The translations under genes and the position numbers were made by a program. The notes under the pieces were generated by a model, which was not told the origin of the DNA, ran no database searches, and was given only the letters and a program-made list of their open reading frames with translations. Of a stretch of 64,000 nucleotides of DNA, positions 36,601 to 51,600 are shown piece after piece (positions within the stretch are counted from its first letter, which is position 1; the number at the start of each line of letters is the position of its first letter). Origin of the DNA: Prostheceraeus crozeri (Eukaryota > Platyhelminthes > Polycladida > Euryleptidae); assembly GCA_907163375.1 (NCBI GenBank), contig CAJQUW010003166.1, forward strand, positions 154,648 through 218,647, written 5' to 3'.

Positions 36601-39600
36601 AATCAACTGTTTTAAGACCTAAACCAACTAAAAAACAACGCTTTTGCCACTAAATTCCAGCTATTTTGTCGGGTTCTAGTTATGATGCAATTTCAGAAAA
36701 TGAAAGTTGCATGCATAGTCAGCTTGCGTTTTATTATCAGACAATTAACGTTGATAATATAAGAGATGCAAGTAACAGGTGCCGTATTTCTCGATTAGGA
36801 CCCACCCTCAAATAGAGCACATAAGTTGGAAAATAATAATTTATCCCGCCCCCAATATTACAAACGCACACATAAATTTATGAATTAAAGGCTTTTTGCG
36901 GGTTTTAGTGTAAAATCACAGCATTGGAGAATGACTGCATATAAGTCTGGTATGTTTATGTTGTCTAACAATGGTTGTCAATGATCTCTATTGTTCAGCA
37001 GTTGGCCTAACTTGTATAACTCGTGATTTCTAAACATTCAACATCGTGATTATTCCATTGTAACCGATGTTTCTTCCAAACTTAATAGAAAATTACTGCT
37101 TGTTTAAGAATGCACTATTATTAGAATGTACTATAAGAATATGCTTGTTTAGAATGCATTAAATTTCTTACCAAACTAATAAGAAGTGATAGGATCTATA
37201 GTCGCTCAACTTATACTTGACAACAACAATCGATTTAAAGGGAATTATAAAATCAAAATCGTCAATGCTGCAGTCTCACTCAGCATAGTTCCTGACCCTA
37301 ATTGAAAATTTACCGTCTCAAGTTCGTCATCGCTGTCGCAATCATCGCTTGTTTCTCTTGTATTTCTTCCCTTCGTTTTCCGCCTGATCATCAGTGTGCG
37401 GGATGTTCGCACTAGTAATCACAAAATTTGTTTGCACACCCGCCCGCGAATGACACCCGCGCTTAAATGTTTTAAAATTCACAAAACTTGCTAAATATAT
37501 TCGAGAAAATGCAGCATATATGTATTTGAAATTTTGTGAATACATGAATAGAGAAGATCTTTCAAAGTTCTCCATGTGGTGCTCTATGTACTATTCTTAC
37601 TATAAATTTTCCAATTTTTTTAAAAAAAGACGGAGACAGTTATTTTTTTACAAATGTAAAGATAGTAAGGATTTATCTTGAAAGCAAAAAGACAGTGCAA
37701 GAAAGCTACAACAGAAATCGGGGAGATTGATTGAACAAACTTTGACATGATACACAGAAAGTTAATGAAGTGGAAAGTCAAGTCGTACTGTTATAGCACA
37801 TGGAGCACGACATCACAAATCCATTTAGTCAGTATTATCTCAGGAAACATTAATGCATGTTGTGCGTAATTTATCTGTGTTGCAATGTGGAAAAATTAAG
37901 GCAATAATGTATCGCGTAATAATGATATCTGTATCAATGCATGTGAAAGATTTTTTTAGAAATCGCAGTTAGAGTATATCTACATGTGTAAATAGCATTA
38001 CTGTCCAGTTCATTTCAATTACGCACAATATTGTCATCATAGATTTTTTCGGGCAATAATGTAGGACATTTTCAGACGCCTACGCGCCCTCAAATGTCCT
38101 ACAGGATAATCCTGTTTGCCATTTATCGTGAACATTTTTTCCGAAGGAAATCGAAATGGATAGATATTGAAAATTGAATATTTTCGATTGGTAGATTTGC
38201 TCTATTCTTTATTTTTAAACAATAAAATAAAATGGGCTTTTTCAGCTTACATTAATTTACATTAAGTACAGATGTCCTTGCTTGCATTTCCAGAAATGAC
38301 TGGCATCATGCATTACGTCACTGTCCGTTGAAAACCTCACATGTGGCATTTGACCTTATAGGCAAAACCTCGCATTTGCAATTTTGAAACTTAGCAGCAG
38401 ACTGAAAAACTGTCTAATTCAGTGAATTCGTTCGAGAAAATATCATTCTGAAGTATTGCGTATTAAGTGTCTAAGTCAATCGCACTGCACGTGTTGAAAA
38501 AAATGTGAATGTAGATAAAGACTTGTTTTCCATCGATTTATCGAAAAAAGTAATTTCTGTCTTGTCCAAATTGCACATGGGAGGCTTCGTGAAATGCACT
38601 TTAATGCACATGTGTGGTTTTGCCTGGATAACGACGATTATTAAACATGAAGAAACTTTTTCGTCAACGTTGTAGAGAGTCACGCACAACATTTGACGAC
38701 CAACTATCTATCATTTCAGCTACATGTTATCGAGTTGCACGTGAGCTTGAGAAAGCTGCCAGCACATACGAAACAGTCGCTGACTTGAATAAGAAGCAAA
38801 ATGCAATATTCCACGCAGCAAAAGCTATGGAGCAAGCAGCTCTACTTTACAAAGAATTGAAACAGTGGGATCGCATTTGTCCACTTTTCACGCAAGCAGC
38901 ACAACTTTTCAGAGAAAATGGTTCTGTTGACACTGCTACTGTTAGTCTTGAGAGAGGAGCGAAGATACTGGAGCTTAATTGTCCTCAAGATGCCGCCCGT
39001 CTTTACGATTTGGCAACAGATACAGCCGAGGTAAGTGAACAGATACAGCCGAGGTAAGTGTCATTCGTCATGTCGCATCTTTCTTGTGATCCATTAAAAA
39101 CTAAACCGCCCGACCTGCCAAAAATAGTTGGAATTGGCCCCAAAGGAAAGGAAGGCAAAATTTATGACATATTTCAAAAATATTTTTTTCTAAGGTCTGA
39201 ATTTTGACACTTTTCGCAAGCATTTTATGTTATTACCTTAAACACGTCGCTTTTCAGTATGAGTGCAGTCATCTATGAATACAGTAATGTGAGTCTGTGA
39301 ATCACATCTTGACTATTTTTTATGCCATAGTATAGACATCGAATATGATTGGGAATAATATAAAAGCCACTTATTAAACTTAGAAGTAAGGGCGCATTAG
39401 TGTAGTCATTTTTGTGTATTTTCCTAATAGTTTGAATTGCTTGCTTATCTGTAAGTCGTCTTTCTTTTTAATCACATTTGAACTGTTTTTAGAACTGTAG
39501 AATGCTATTTCAGAGATACATTGGAATGAATGTTTTGAATGGAAATCAAAGGAAAGTTTCATACGTATACTTCAGTTGCATTCTATGCACAAACCGGTCT

Positions 39601-42600
39601 TATCAATCTCTTTGGTACTGACAAGTAACCGCTCAGTACATTCATCCAGTTTGTCATCGTAAATAGATGATGATCTTGTAAATAGAAAAAAATGAATATT
39701 TTTGATTGCTTTTTCTATATACCTGATGATAAAAAAGGGACTACCTAAATTATATCGAAATTCAGTCGACATGTTTAGCTTCCAAGTAAGTTATGATAAG
39801 CGTGTATCCGTTATTGTGTTTGCTGAAAAGTGGTCAAAATATAAAATCGCTCAATCTCTCAACACGAAAACATGTATATGAGTTAGCGAATATGTATGCG
39901 AATGTATGATAATGAATCAGGCACAAAGGAAGTGGCATTTTCTGAGCTTTCTTTTGATATGTCGCTACTCAAAATGAATGGAATAGGCAAAAAATTGTGA
40001 TATCGCAAAGTTATCGGCTACGTTGATGTGTTACATGAATGGATGGCATGAGAATCGATTGAATTTTGACATTATTTAGTTTTTTATGATCATCTGTTTA
40101 GTACAAAGATACGCGAGTTAGAGCAAATCAATACAACAATAAGAAAGTTCACTAAATGTGTTGAACCCAAGATTTCATCTGATTTGGAGAAATTGTTTAG
40201 AAGTTAAGGAGGGAATCGCCTCTCCCCGTGATCTCGGTGAAGTTGAACTTATCGGATGGAAGTAGCAAAAAATATCAAAATCCAGTTCCATGAATAAACC
40301 CATGTATATTCTGCTTCGTACTATACATGCTTTGATTTACACTTGATTTGACATTTTTTTGCTCAGATAAGCTAAAACATGTTTATTCATGTATTTTCTT
40401 GTTTGCGTCCTTGAACTGCAAAAATGAAAATGTGGTCTCCGTGGCGAAGTGATTAAGTGCTTGGCCTAGCGATCTTCTGATCCATACTCCAGAGGTCCAA
40501 CCCCGATAGTGTCATTGGTAGTTGTCAGGAAGGGCATCCGGACTAAAAGATCACAACGCTCCAGATAAAAGTGTGACTATAAAATGAAATAAATGAACCT
40601 TGTTTATACTCGGAAGCACATTAGGCACGGAGCCTTTCTTCCATGTGGCCGAATTGTTGTTTATCCCACTCTCATCACTTAGCAAGAATGTAGAGTGTAC
40701 CTATTTTAAAGGTCTTAAGTTTGACCCGACCAAGGCTTGAACCAAGGTCTTCCCGACGCAGAGCGAACACTATGACACAATACCACAGCGCCGGTATGTC
40801 ACACGGACTGTGTCAGTACCGTCCAAGCCCTCAGTATGGGGAGTAGTGACGTTAAACCATTCATTTCATATTCAGTCATCGCATGCCTCTGTAATTGATC
40901 TACAGGCTTCAGTGCATGAAATCAGTGTTATATACAATCTTGTAATATGAGAACAAGGTATCAAATGTGTTCTCCCACGAAACATTTCCGTCATTTTTAT
41001 CGAGAGTTCCATCCATCAAATTCTTTTTTCAGATTGAAGAGAAAATCAAGCAGGCAGCGGATAACAGTAATTGCTGTGCACGAATGCTGATTCGAGTCAA
41101 GGATTATGACGGTGCACAGCAGCATTTAGAAAGAAGAATTTCACTTCTAAACAGAGACGGTAAGGAAATTCAATTTATTGTAGTCAGAATACCATTTATT
41201 AGCTTTAGACTTTTGGTCGAGATAGTCCATTTCTAATCACTATCAGTTGGTTTCAATAAAAGAAGTCTTATCTATCATTCCTGTCTTGTCCCCTTTTTGC
41301 GGCCATGTATTCCAGAAGACGCTAAGTGGGTTAGGCGGCTCATGATCATCACCACTTACCATAACTTTCGCCAAGTATTTCTCTGACGTCGCACTGCAGA
41401 CGTGGCAACAACTTCGATCTCTTCGTTACTTTCTTGACCCACACTGTCTTCCTCTTATTCTACACATGGTTGTCAAACGAACGTAACGGCTGTCTTCGGA
41501 TGGAATCTTTGTTGTTCTCTAGGCACATTTCTTGTGTGAGATGAACGACACTTCTGCAATCGCCATTGCGGTCTATTTTTTATTCATACACTGATGGCGT
41601 TTTCTTACAGGTTGGCGGTGTATTTTCAACCTTCTACCTGTCAGAAAATAGAGTGCATCTATTTTCGTGATGCTCTACTTTTATGCTATTATTTCGCATT
41701 AGTTTTACTTCCTCGAATAAGAATGCATGCGTCAGATGAAAATATGTAAGAAACAAAGCACCTGTTTGATATCGATTTCATACTAAGGCAAGATTTCTCA
41801 CGACTGCAGTTGCAAATGAACATCGACTTTGAGCAAGTATCGAATTAATACTATACTGTGTACGGCAAATGTTTCGATCTGTCTTCAACTTTGTCTGCGA
41901 CCGAATTTGAATTCAATGAAACAGTAAAGAAATGCGCTGTAGAAAATAAAGCACTAGGCAAGCTGGATATTTGTATCAGGCCCGAGGCATTTCATCTTTT
42001 TCAATTCTACTTTTCTGCGTTCGCCTAAATTTGGGACATCGGTATGCGAAATACTTCAGCGAATGTCACTCACATGAGGAATGATTTGGTGCACTCCTGA
42101 CAGATGACAGTAAACCAAAGATGAAGATGAAGTATGTTAATGAAGTCGAGAATACGTTGGTCTTTTAGTCTCGCCGTACATCTTTTTGAGATTTCAAAAT
42201 CAACCATTCCGACCGATGTGGCTACTTTTATTTCGCACCTTGTTTCATAGGTTGCATGGATTATGGAATCCGATACAAATTATAGAAATAATTGACATTA
42301 CTGAATTACTGCTCATTCGATCAAAACAGATGACATTTCAAATCAACTGATGTAGCATTAAAATCATCATTGTAGCCATTAGCATCCGTACCAAAGTTTG
42401 ATTGAAGCGTATAGTAAAGTCACTACGGAAGTCGTAGGTTGGTCACAGTCTCCTTTTGTCGACACTTCCAAAGAATTCAATCTCAATCTCGCCTCGAGAT
42501 TGCAAGTAGACCTATTTCAGATGTGTCAATTGCTCAGGAAAGGTAATTGATTGCATCAGGCTTGTCAAATGGTCCATATTGTATGGACCGGTTGATATAA

Positions 42601-45600
42601 CATATTGGTGCTTATTTTGCAACCGACTAGGTTTAAATTACCACACGAAGCCTTTTCTTAATTCAAATAGTACCCCAATTAATGTACGAGCCTCCCATGA
42701 ATAGAAACTTCCGCCATCAAACACAAAATATCGCCACAACTACACTCTAAGAAAATCGGTTTTCTGGGAAAACACATGGTTTCTCAGAAAACCCAACTGG
42801 TTTTCCGAACAGTTGATGGTTTTCTAGGAAATCAAACTGGCTTTGCAGAAAGCCAGACCGGTTTTTCGCACAAATACTGGTTTTCTAGTAGATCAAATTA
42901 TTTTTCAGAGCATTTGATTTGTTTCTTGTGTAATGTTTTTCGTACTTTGGTTATCTGAAAAACAGTTATTCAAATCAGGATAGCCCTTAGTAAGATGGTA
43001 AGTAAACCAAATGTTGTTTTATGCTTTTCATGTATAAATTCTGCGATATATATCTTGCGAAAGTGTTGATTTTAATTTTGCATCTAATTAAAAATTCTTC
43101 TGATATTTTGACATCATTAAAATTTATTTCATGATGATTAAAGCTAATATCAATATGATATAGAATCAGTGGAATACAATTTTTATATAATTGAAATTTT
43201 TAGTATGCTCATGTTGAAATTTCAATTGTATCAAATTGAAATATGGATAATTTTTTAATTTAAGTGATTCTCGCAAGTGTCCAAAACTCACTACTGGTAA
43301 GTCAGCGTCTGTCGGAACTGGAGGTTCTTGGCAGCCATTTTTAGTTTCAAAAGAAAGTCTTCTCTCCCTTTGTTACGACAAATAATTTTTATTTGCGATG
43401 AATGGTAAACGCGTCGGTTTTTTACCAGTTATCACAACAAAGTGAGAGAAGATTTCTCTTTTGTAAGTAAAAATGAATGTCAAACTACTTAGTTACTAAG
43501 TAGAATTTTTAAATATTCTGAACTAAAGACTGACGTCCAAGTGTAGAATGTTGCACTGCCAAATTTTTTTCGAGAAAATGCTTTCTATACAAACTAGTCA
43601 TTGAGTTCGAAGAGTCATCAAACAACTTAACAGACAATTTAGATAAATATTTTGATTACTTAGTTATATGAAGGTACCACCTTCAAATTGCAACTCTTCT
43701 CCGTACTATCGTATCATGCCTTTTAACTTTTGCTATTGCAGAGTGATCGTCGATAATTAGGTTAGCTGTTCAGCGGTAAATAACCAAAGTTCACGTAGGA
43801 TCGAGTCCCATTAAACCCACTTTTTAATTAATATTGTAATTAAAGTGGCATTACGCTGACTTTTCCCTGAGGCGATCAAAGAAAATTATTAATATTCCAC
43901 TGGTAATCGAAGCTCAGCTGGTGGAGCGACTGGTCTAGGAGACCTGGGGTCGTAGGTTCGAGCCCTATCAGTCTCACATGCATCTCTTGCATAGCAATTT
44001 GATGTATCGGTTACTTCATTTCATTCTTGCTGTCAATAAAATATGAACATTTACTGATATACCGTAAGATTATTTTGTACTGAGCCTACTGTACTCTTGA
44101 AGTACGTTATTGGATCTGAAATATCTTCACCCTTAAAAGTGAGTTCAAACGATTGCATTCACTTACTGCAAAAGCTTAAACAATATTTTTTGAAAATGCA
44201 TGCGTGTGTTTAGACTTGTTCTTCGGGTTGAGCATTTTTGAGTTCCAAAAATTTGCCAAAGTACAGAAAGAAGTAAATCGTTATTTTTGCAATTTCAGAG
44301 CCTCTTACCAATGATGTGATGGCGCTGATGAGCAAGACGGCTGCGTGTATGTTGCTTGTGCAACTTAGCCGAGGCGACAGTGTGGCAGCTCGCGTAAACT
44401 TGGAGAAAGTGGGAGTGGTACTTCAGAGCAGCGATGACGGAGGACCCGTTGTTAAACTGTTAAACGCATATGAAGCTGGAGATGAAGAAGGGGCCAAGGC
44501 GGCTTTGGCGACGCCGACATTCAAGTATTTGGACAACGATGTAAGCTTCAATTAATTTTCGTTCGTTTTGAAAACCGCAGAAGATAGCCTGATAAGTCTT
44601 AGATAGCCAAAGAAAAGAAGATGACTAAACTGTAGCTCACACCGCTCGACATTTTTCGCCCCTAAGTTGATTTTTTCAAAATTTTCAGGCGCTGTTTATG
44701 ATCACGATGAAGACTAAAGAGCAGTGTTGGTAAAAACCGACCACTGTTTAAAAAACCAAAAAAACCCATGGGTTCTTTTACATACATTCACCAATTGATA
44801 GACGTACGATCGAATTTGAGACAGATATTGATAGTAGGTTACGTCCGATGTCAAATCGTAAGCTCAACGGTGTATTCTAATTTAAGTATCTAACTACTCA
44901 GAACATAATATTTCTTCATTATCTGAAATACACGTCTTATTCATTTCATACTACCGAGACAATTATTTCGATATGAGATAAGAATAACTCACGCTTAACA
45001 TCAAAATGGATTAATAATTATGTATCCACATGAAATTGTAAGTAACTTTGACATACCCCCCCCCCCCCAACCACCACACCCACCCCAAAACCCACAAACA
45101 ACAAACCCCACAACAACACACCACCACCACCCCAACCCCACACCCACACCACCCACCAACCACACACCCACACCAACACAACCACCCCAACACAACCAAC
45201 ACCACAACACTCACCCACCACCCACCCACACACCCACCACAACACCACCACCAACCACCCAAACACCACACACCAACAACCACACCAACCACCAAAACAC
45301 ACCCAAACCACAACCCAAACAACACCCAACCACACACAACACCACACAAAACCACCACACCACCCACAAAAAACACACAACCACACCCAACCACACCACA
45401 CACCCACCAACACACACCAACCCACCACCACAACCACAACACCACCACACACCACACAACACACCACACAACCACACCCAACACCACACCAACCACAACC
45501 CACAACAACCACACCACAACACCCACCACCACAACCACACCACCAACACCCACCCCACCCACACACACCCACCAACAACCACACCACAACCACAAACAAC

Positions 45601-48600
45601 ACCCAAAACACCACACACACCACACAACCACCACACCCACAACCACAACACCACACAACCACCACCCACAACACCACAACCCACACAACAACCACCACAA
45701 CACAACACCCCAACCACACACACCAACCACAACAACACCACAAACCACCACAACACACCACAACCAACCCACACCCACACAAACACCACACCAACCACAA
45801 CACCCAACACACACCACAACCAAACACCACCCCACACCACACACCAACACACCAACACCCACACCCAACACAACCCACACCACCCACACCACACACACAC
45901 CCACCACAACAACCACACAACCCCACCAACACCACCCAACACAACCACCCCACACCACAACACACCCCACACCCCACAACCCACACCACCAAACACCAAC
46001 AACCACCCACAAACACCCACACACAACACCACCCACAACACCAACCCAACCCCACACACACAAACACCACACACCCACACACAACCACACCACAAACACC
46101 ACCACCCAACCACACACAAACCAACACCACACACCACCCAACCACCACACAACCACCACCCAACACCACCCACCACAAACACCACCCACAACCACACCCA
46201 CACACCACACACACCACCCACACAACCACACCCACCAACCACACAAACAACCCACACACCACCCAACACCACACCAAACCACCACAAACCACACCACACA
46301 CAACCACCACCACACAACCACACCAACACCACAACACACCACACCACCAACAACCAACACCACACCACCAACACAACACACCACAACCACCAACAACACC
46401 ACACACCAACACCACACCACAACACCAACACCCACCAACACACCAACACCAACCACACACCACACCACCACACAAACCACAACACCACCACCCAACACAA
46501 CCACCACAACCCACACCACCACAACACCACCACACCACACACAAACACCACACAACCACCCACACACAACACCCACACCCACACAACCACCACAACCCAC
46601 CACCCACAACACCACCACAACACCAACACACCCACACCACCACCACAACACAACACCACCACACCACACCAACAACACACAACACCCACCACACACACAA
46701 CACCCACCACACCACAACACCACCACACCCACCACCCAACACAACCACACCACCAAACACAACCACCACCAACCACAACACCCACCACACAACCCACAAC
46801 CACACACCAACCACCACAACAACCCACACACACACCAAACCACACACACCCACACCACAAACCACAACCACACAACCCAACACCAACACCACACAAACAC
46901 CACACACCAACCACCACAACAACCACACCCCACAACCACCCACACACCACACCCACCAACAAACCACCCAACACACCCACCAACAACCACCACAACCACA
47001 CACCCACACCAACCACACACCACACACCACCCAACACCACACACCCACAACACCAACCAACCACAACACCAACACAACCAACACCACCACACCACACACC
47101 CAACACAACACCACACACCAACACACCCAACACAACACCCACCACAACCACACAACACACCCACCACAACACCACCACAACCCACCCAACAACCACCCCA
47201 CAAACAACCACACACCACCACACAACACCCACACCCAAACCACAACCCACAACACACCACACACACCAACAACCACAACCACCACAACACCAACCCACAC
47301 CAAACCAACCAACAAACACCACAACCACCACACAACACAACCACACACCACAACCACCACACACCAACACCAACCACACACCACACCACAACACACCACC
47401 ACCCAACAACCACAACCACCCAACACACCACCCACACCACACAACACCCAACCAACACCCCACAACACAACCCACACACCACAACACACACACCACCCAC
47501 AACCCACACCACCCACAACACCACAACCACCCACAACACACCAACACCCAACACCACCAACAACCCCAACACACCACAACACACACCCAACAACCACACC
47601 ACCACCACAACACAACCACACAACACCACAACCAAACACACCCACCACACCACAAACACACACCACACCAACCAACCACACAACCACCAACACCACCAAC
47701 ACCACACCACACACCAACCCACAACACCAAACACACCACACACACCACACCACACACCAACACACAAAACCACCACACCCAACACCAACACACCACCACA
47801 CCAACAAACACCCAACACCAACCCACAACCACCACAACACCACCCCAACACAACACCAACCACCACAACCAACACCAACACCACACACCACAACACCACA
47901 CCACAACCACCACACCACACCACCAACACACAACCACCAACACCACACCCACCACCACAACAACACCCACACACCACACCCCAACACCACCACCAACCCA
48001 CCACCCACCAACAAACACACCACAACACCCACACAACACCCAACACCACCACCAACACAAACACCCACCAAACACCACACCAACACCACAACCACCCACA
48101 CAACCACAACACACCCACCACCACAACACCACAACCACACCCCAACACCACCACACCACCACAACCACACCCACAACCACCACAACACAACCAACACCAC
48201 ACACCAACACCACACCACACCACCACCACACCCACAACACCAACAAACCCACACAACACACCCACACACAACCACCAACAACCACCAACACCACACACCA
48301 ACCCACACCAACCCACACAACACCCACCCACAACACACCACCACACACACCCACACCACCACACCAACCACCAACACCCACACAACACAACCCCACACAC
48401 CCACCACACAACACCCAACCACACACCAACCCACACCCCACCACACCACACAACACACCAAAACACCACCACACAACCCCCACACCCAACAACCACAACA
48501 CCACAACCCAACCACAACACCCACACAACCACCCACCAACAACCACACCACACAACCACCCACCACAACCACACAACCAACACCAACCCACACCACAACA

Positions 48601-51600
48601 CACAAACCAACACACCACCCCACACCACAAACCCCCACACCACACAACACACCCAACACCCACAACCACACAAACACCAAACACAACCACAACACCACCC
48701 CACACCAACAACCAACACAACACCCCACCACACACCCACACAACCCAACACAACACACCCACCACCCCACCAACACCACACACCACCCACCAACACAACA
48801 CACCAACACACACACACCCAACCACAACACCACCCCAACCAACACCACCCACACCACAACCCACAAACCACCACACCACCCACCAACCACACAAACCCCA
48901 CAAACCACCACACCAACACCCACCCCACACCAACCCACCCACAACACCACAACCACACACAACCACCCCACACCACAACCACACCCAACACAACCACAAC
49001 ACCACACCACACCCACAACAACCCAACACACACACCCACCAAACACAACACCAACACCAACACCAAACAACCCACCCAACCACACAACACCACACACCCA
49101 CCCACAACACCAACACAACACCACACCAAACACACCACCAACACCAAACACCCACAACCACACCCACCACAAACCACACCAACACCACAACAACCCACAA
49201 CCACCCACCCCAACAACACCCACACCACAACCACACCCACCAACACCAACACACCACCCCAACACACCCAACACCACCAACACAACACAAACACCCCACA
49301 ACCCACCCCACACCCACAACCACACACCACCACAACCACCCAAACCCACACAACACCAACAACACACCACCACAACCACACCCCAACAACACCCACCACA
49401 AACCACCCCCAAACACACACCCACCACCACCAACAAACACACAACACACCCAACAACACACCAACCACACAACACAACCAAACCACCACCCCACACACCA
49501 ACCACCCACACAACCACAACACACAACAACCCACCCAACAAAAACCACCACCACCAAACCACCACAACCCAACACAACACCCACACACCACACCAAACCC
49601 AACACACCACACACCAAACACAACACCACCACACAACAAACTCCCAACCCAACCACAACAACACACCAACCCACCCATAACACCACACCCAACAACACAC
49701 CAACCAACCACCACCCAACACACAACACCAACCAACACCCAACCCAACACAACCCACAACCCACCACCACACACACCCACCACCCAAACCCCCCCCCCAC
49801 AGCAGATTATCTAGTTTAGTATTTATTCCAATGAAAACAAATTTAGTGATTCAACTGAGCGCATAATATCACGTGCATGATTTTGTCATACTAAAATCAA
49901 TTATCCAAAAATGTTCATAGCAAAAAGTGTGGTCATTACAAGAATTACTAAAAAGGTATGGAAACTCCTACGATCGTGAAAATTAAATGATATAACAGAC
50001 TGATTAAAGCACCCAGAAATAGCAACAGAATAACTACGTATATAATTTTGCTAATCAGAGTAACAGATCTCTACAACTACTAACAAAAGTCTGAGACTAC
50101 GCTCATTCACAGATGGAGTTTCAAAGTTGGATAGGCTGTGCATTATATAACATGTCCATTCATCCTAGGTGACTTGCGACTGAAGATCAGCGGCGTGGAT
50201 TACGCATTCAGAAAAGGGGAAGTAGAGGAAAATAAGTACTATTGCCGATAGCAGGTGATTTCTCATGGATACGAATGCTGCGTAGACGCTGCTTTAGAAA
50301 TGTAATTAGGCTAGAAGTGTAATTAAAACAATTAATTAAACGGTCGTTCATGTTGAAGCTCCGATCTGATGATATACAACTTGCATTTAAAAACCCTGGC
50401 CTTATAGAAGAAACACGATCTACTATTTTAAATAACGCAGCCTCTTATCTAAAAAAACCCACCAAAATTCCTGTTTTATTTTTAATTGGTTTTGTAAATG
50501 GGTTTTTTAATATGCCAACCCTGCTAAAGATGATAATATCACAAGTTAGAAATGCTCCAAAGATTCCAAATATATAAAAAGCCATCGAAAATATGAAGAA
50601 AAATGTATTTTAGTGCGGAGAAAGAAAAACCATTTTTCCAACCTCTACTCCTTCTTATCCACATATCAGTAATTGCACATTTAGCATAGAGCACAAACAT
50701 GACTTGTCAATTTGCATTCTTCCTCCTACATGAACTTGATTTTTGGATACTTAACTTACTAATTATCCTCTGTAGCTAGCAAAACTGTGAAATTTACCTA
50801 AAGCTAAAGTTGACATTGCTTTCTTGTGGAAAGTTGCGAAATCGAATTTAATATTATTTGTGAATTCAACTGAATTGGTAGGCAAAGACTTGGATATTAT
50901 GTTGTTGTAACATAAAATAAGCAATACTATTAATTGTCTTTCGACGCACGATATTATTATAACGATTCAAAATGCGTATATTATTGCCGATCTGGCCCGG
51001 CCAAATAATGAAAGAAGGAAGTCTTTGGTATATATTTTATATATTTTGGAAATCAAACGCGCGACTCACTTGAAATTTTCATTGTAATGAAATGTCAACG
51101 ACACATAATGTACATAATGATGCAGCCTACGTGATAGTTCATAGATGTATCTTCGAGTAGATATATTATATCATAGCATTCACTTGATGTTTTATGTATT
51201 TTCGAGATATTGTTTCACACTAGCGTTGCGTCCGATAAATGGAGCAGCTCATCAATGATGAAAAGGAGAATGAGTGACATGTGGGCCAACATGATATTGA
51301 TATCTGAAATAGCATCGTGAAAGTAACAAAGCAGACAATCACTAATTACTTCATGTAATTAGGCAAACCACACCACTATGTATCCTGAACCAAGCGTCTC
51401 AGCTGACCAAGTAAATAAGTTTATTGATCGATTATCAGCATGCGATAAAATTTGATGAGAACATACAAAAGATATAAGATTTTTTGTGCTGTGCAACGAT
51501 TTATGAAACGGTCTGTATATATATATCTGAATTACAGCTGACACGGGAAGTTCTCAGATTGTTGTATAATCGCTAGTAAGTCAAGAAAGGGAATTTTGTA

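Noticed and set aside
31756-38719. A missing NAPG exon between exons 2 and 3
   Set aside because: Aligning EYQKAATCYRVARELEKA with vertebrate NAPG leaves no gap, and the splice phases (1 and 1) fit directly.
39038-39057. Extending NAPG exon 3 through the second donor
   Set aside because: It adds 23 bases and shifts the frame into exon 4; the first donor gives the conserved continuation IEEKIKQ.
43902-43977. A functional tRNA gene
   Set aside because: D and T arms are good but the acceptor stem does not pair; a SINE head is more likely.
45011-49819. Several open frames of over 1,500 codons on both strands
   Set aside because: They exist only because A/C (or G/T) sequence cannot spell a stop codon. 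All frames are open at once and the peptides use only a handful of residues, so this is not coding.
50350-50577. A 75-codon open frame as a small gene
   Set aside because: No family resemblance, no splice context, and a length expected by chance in 14 kb of intron.
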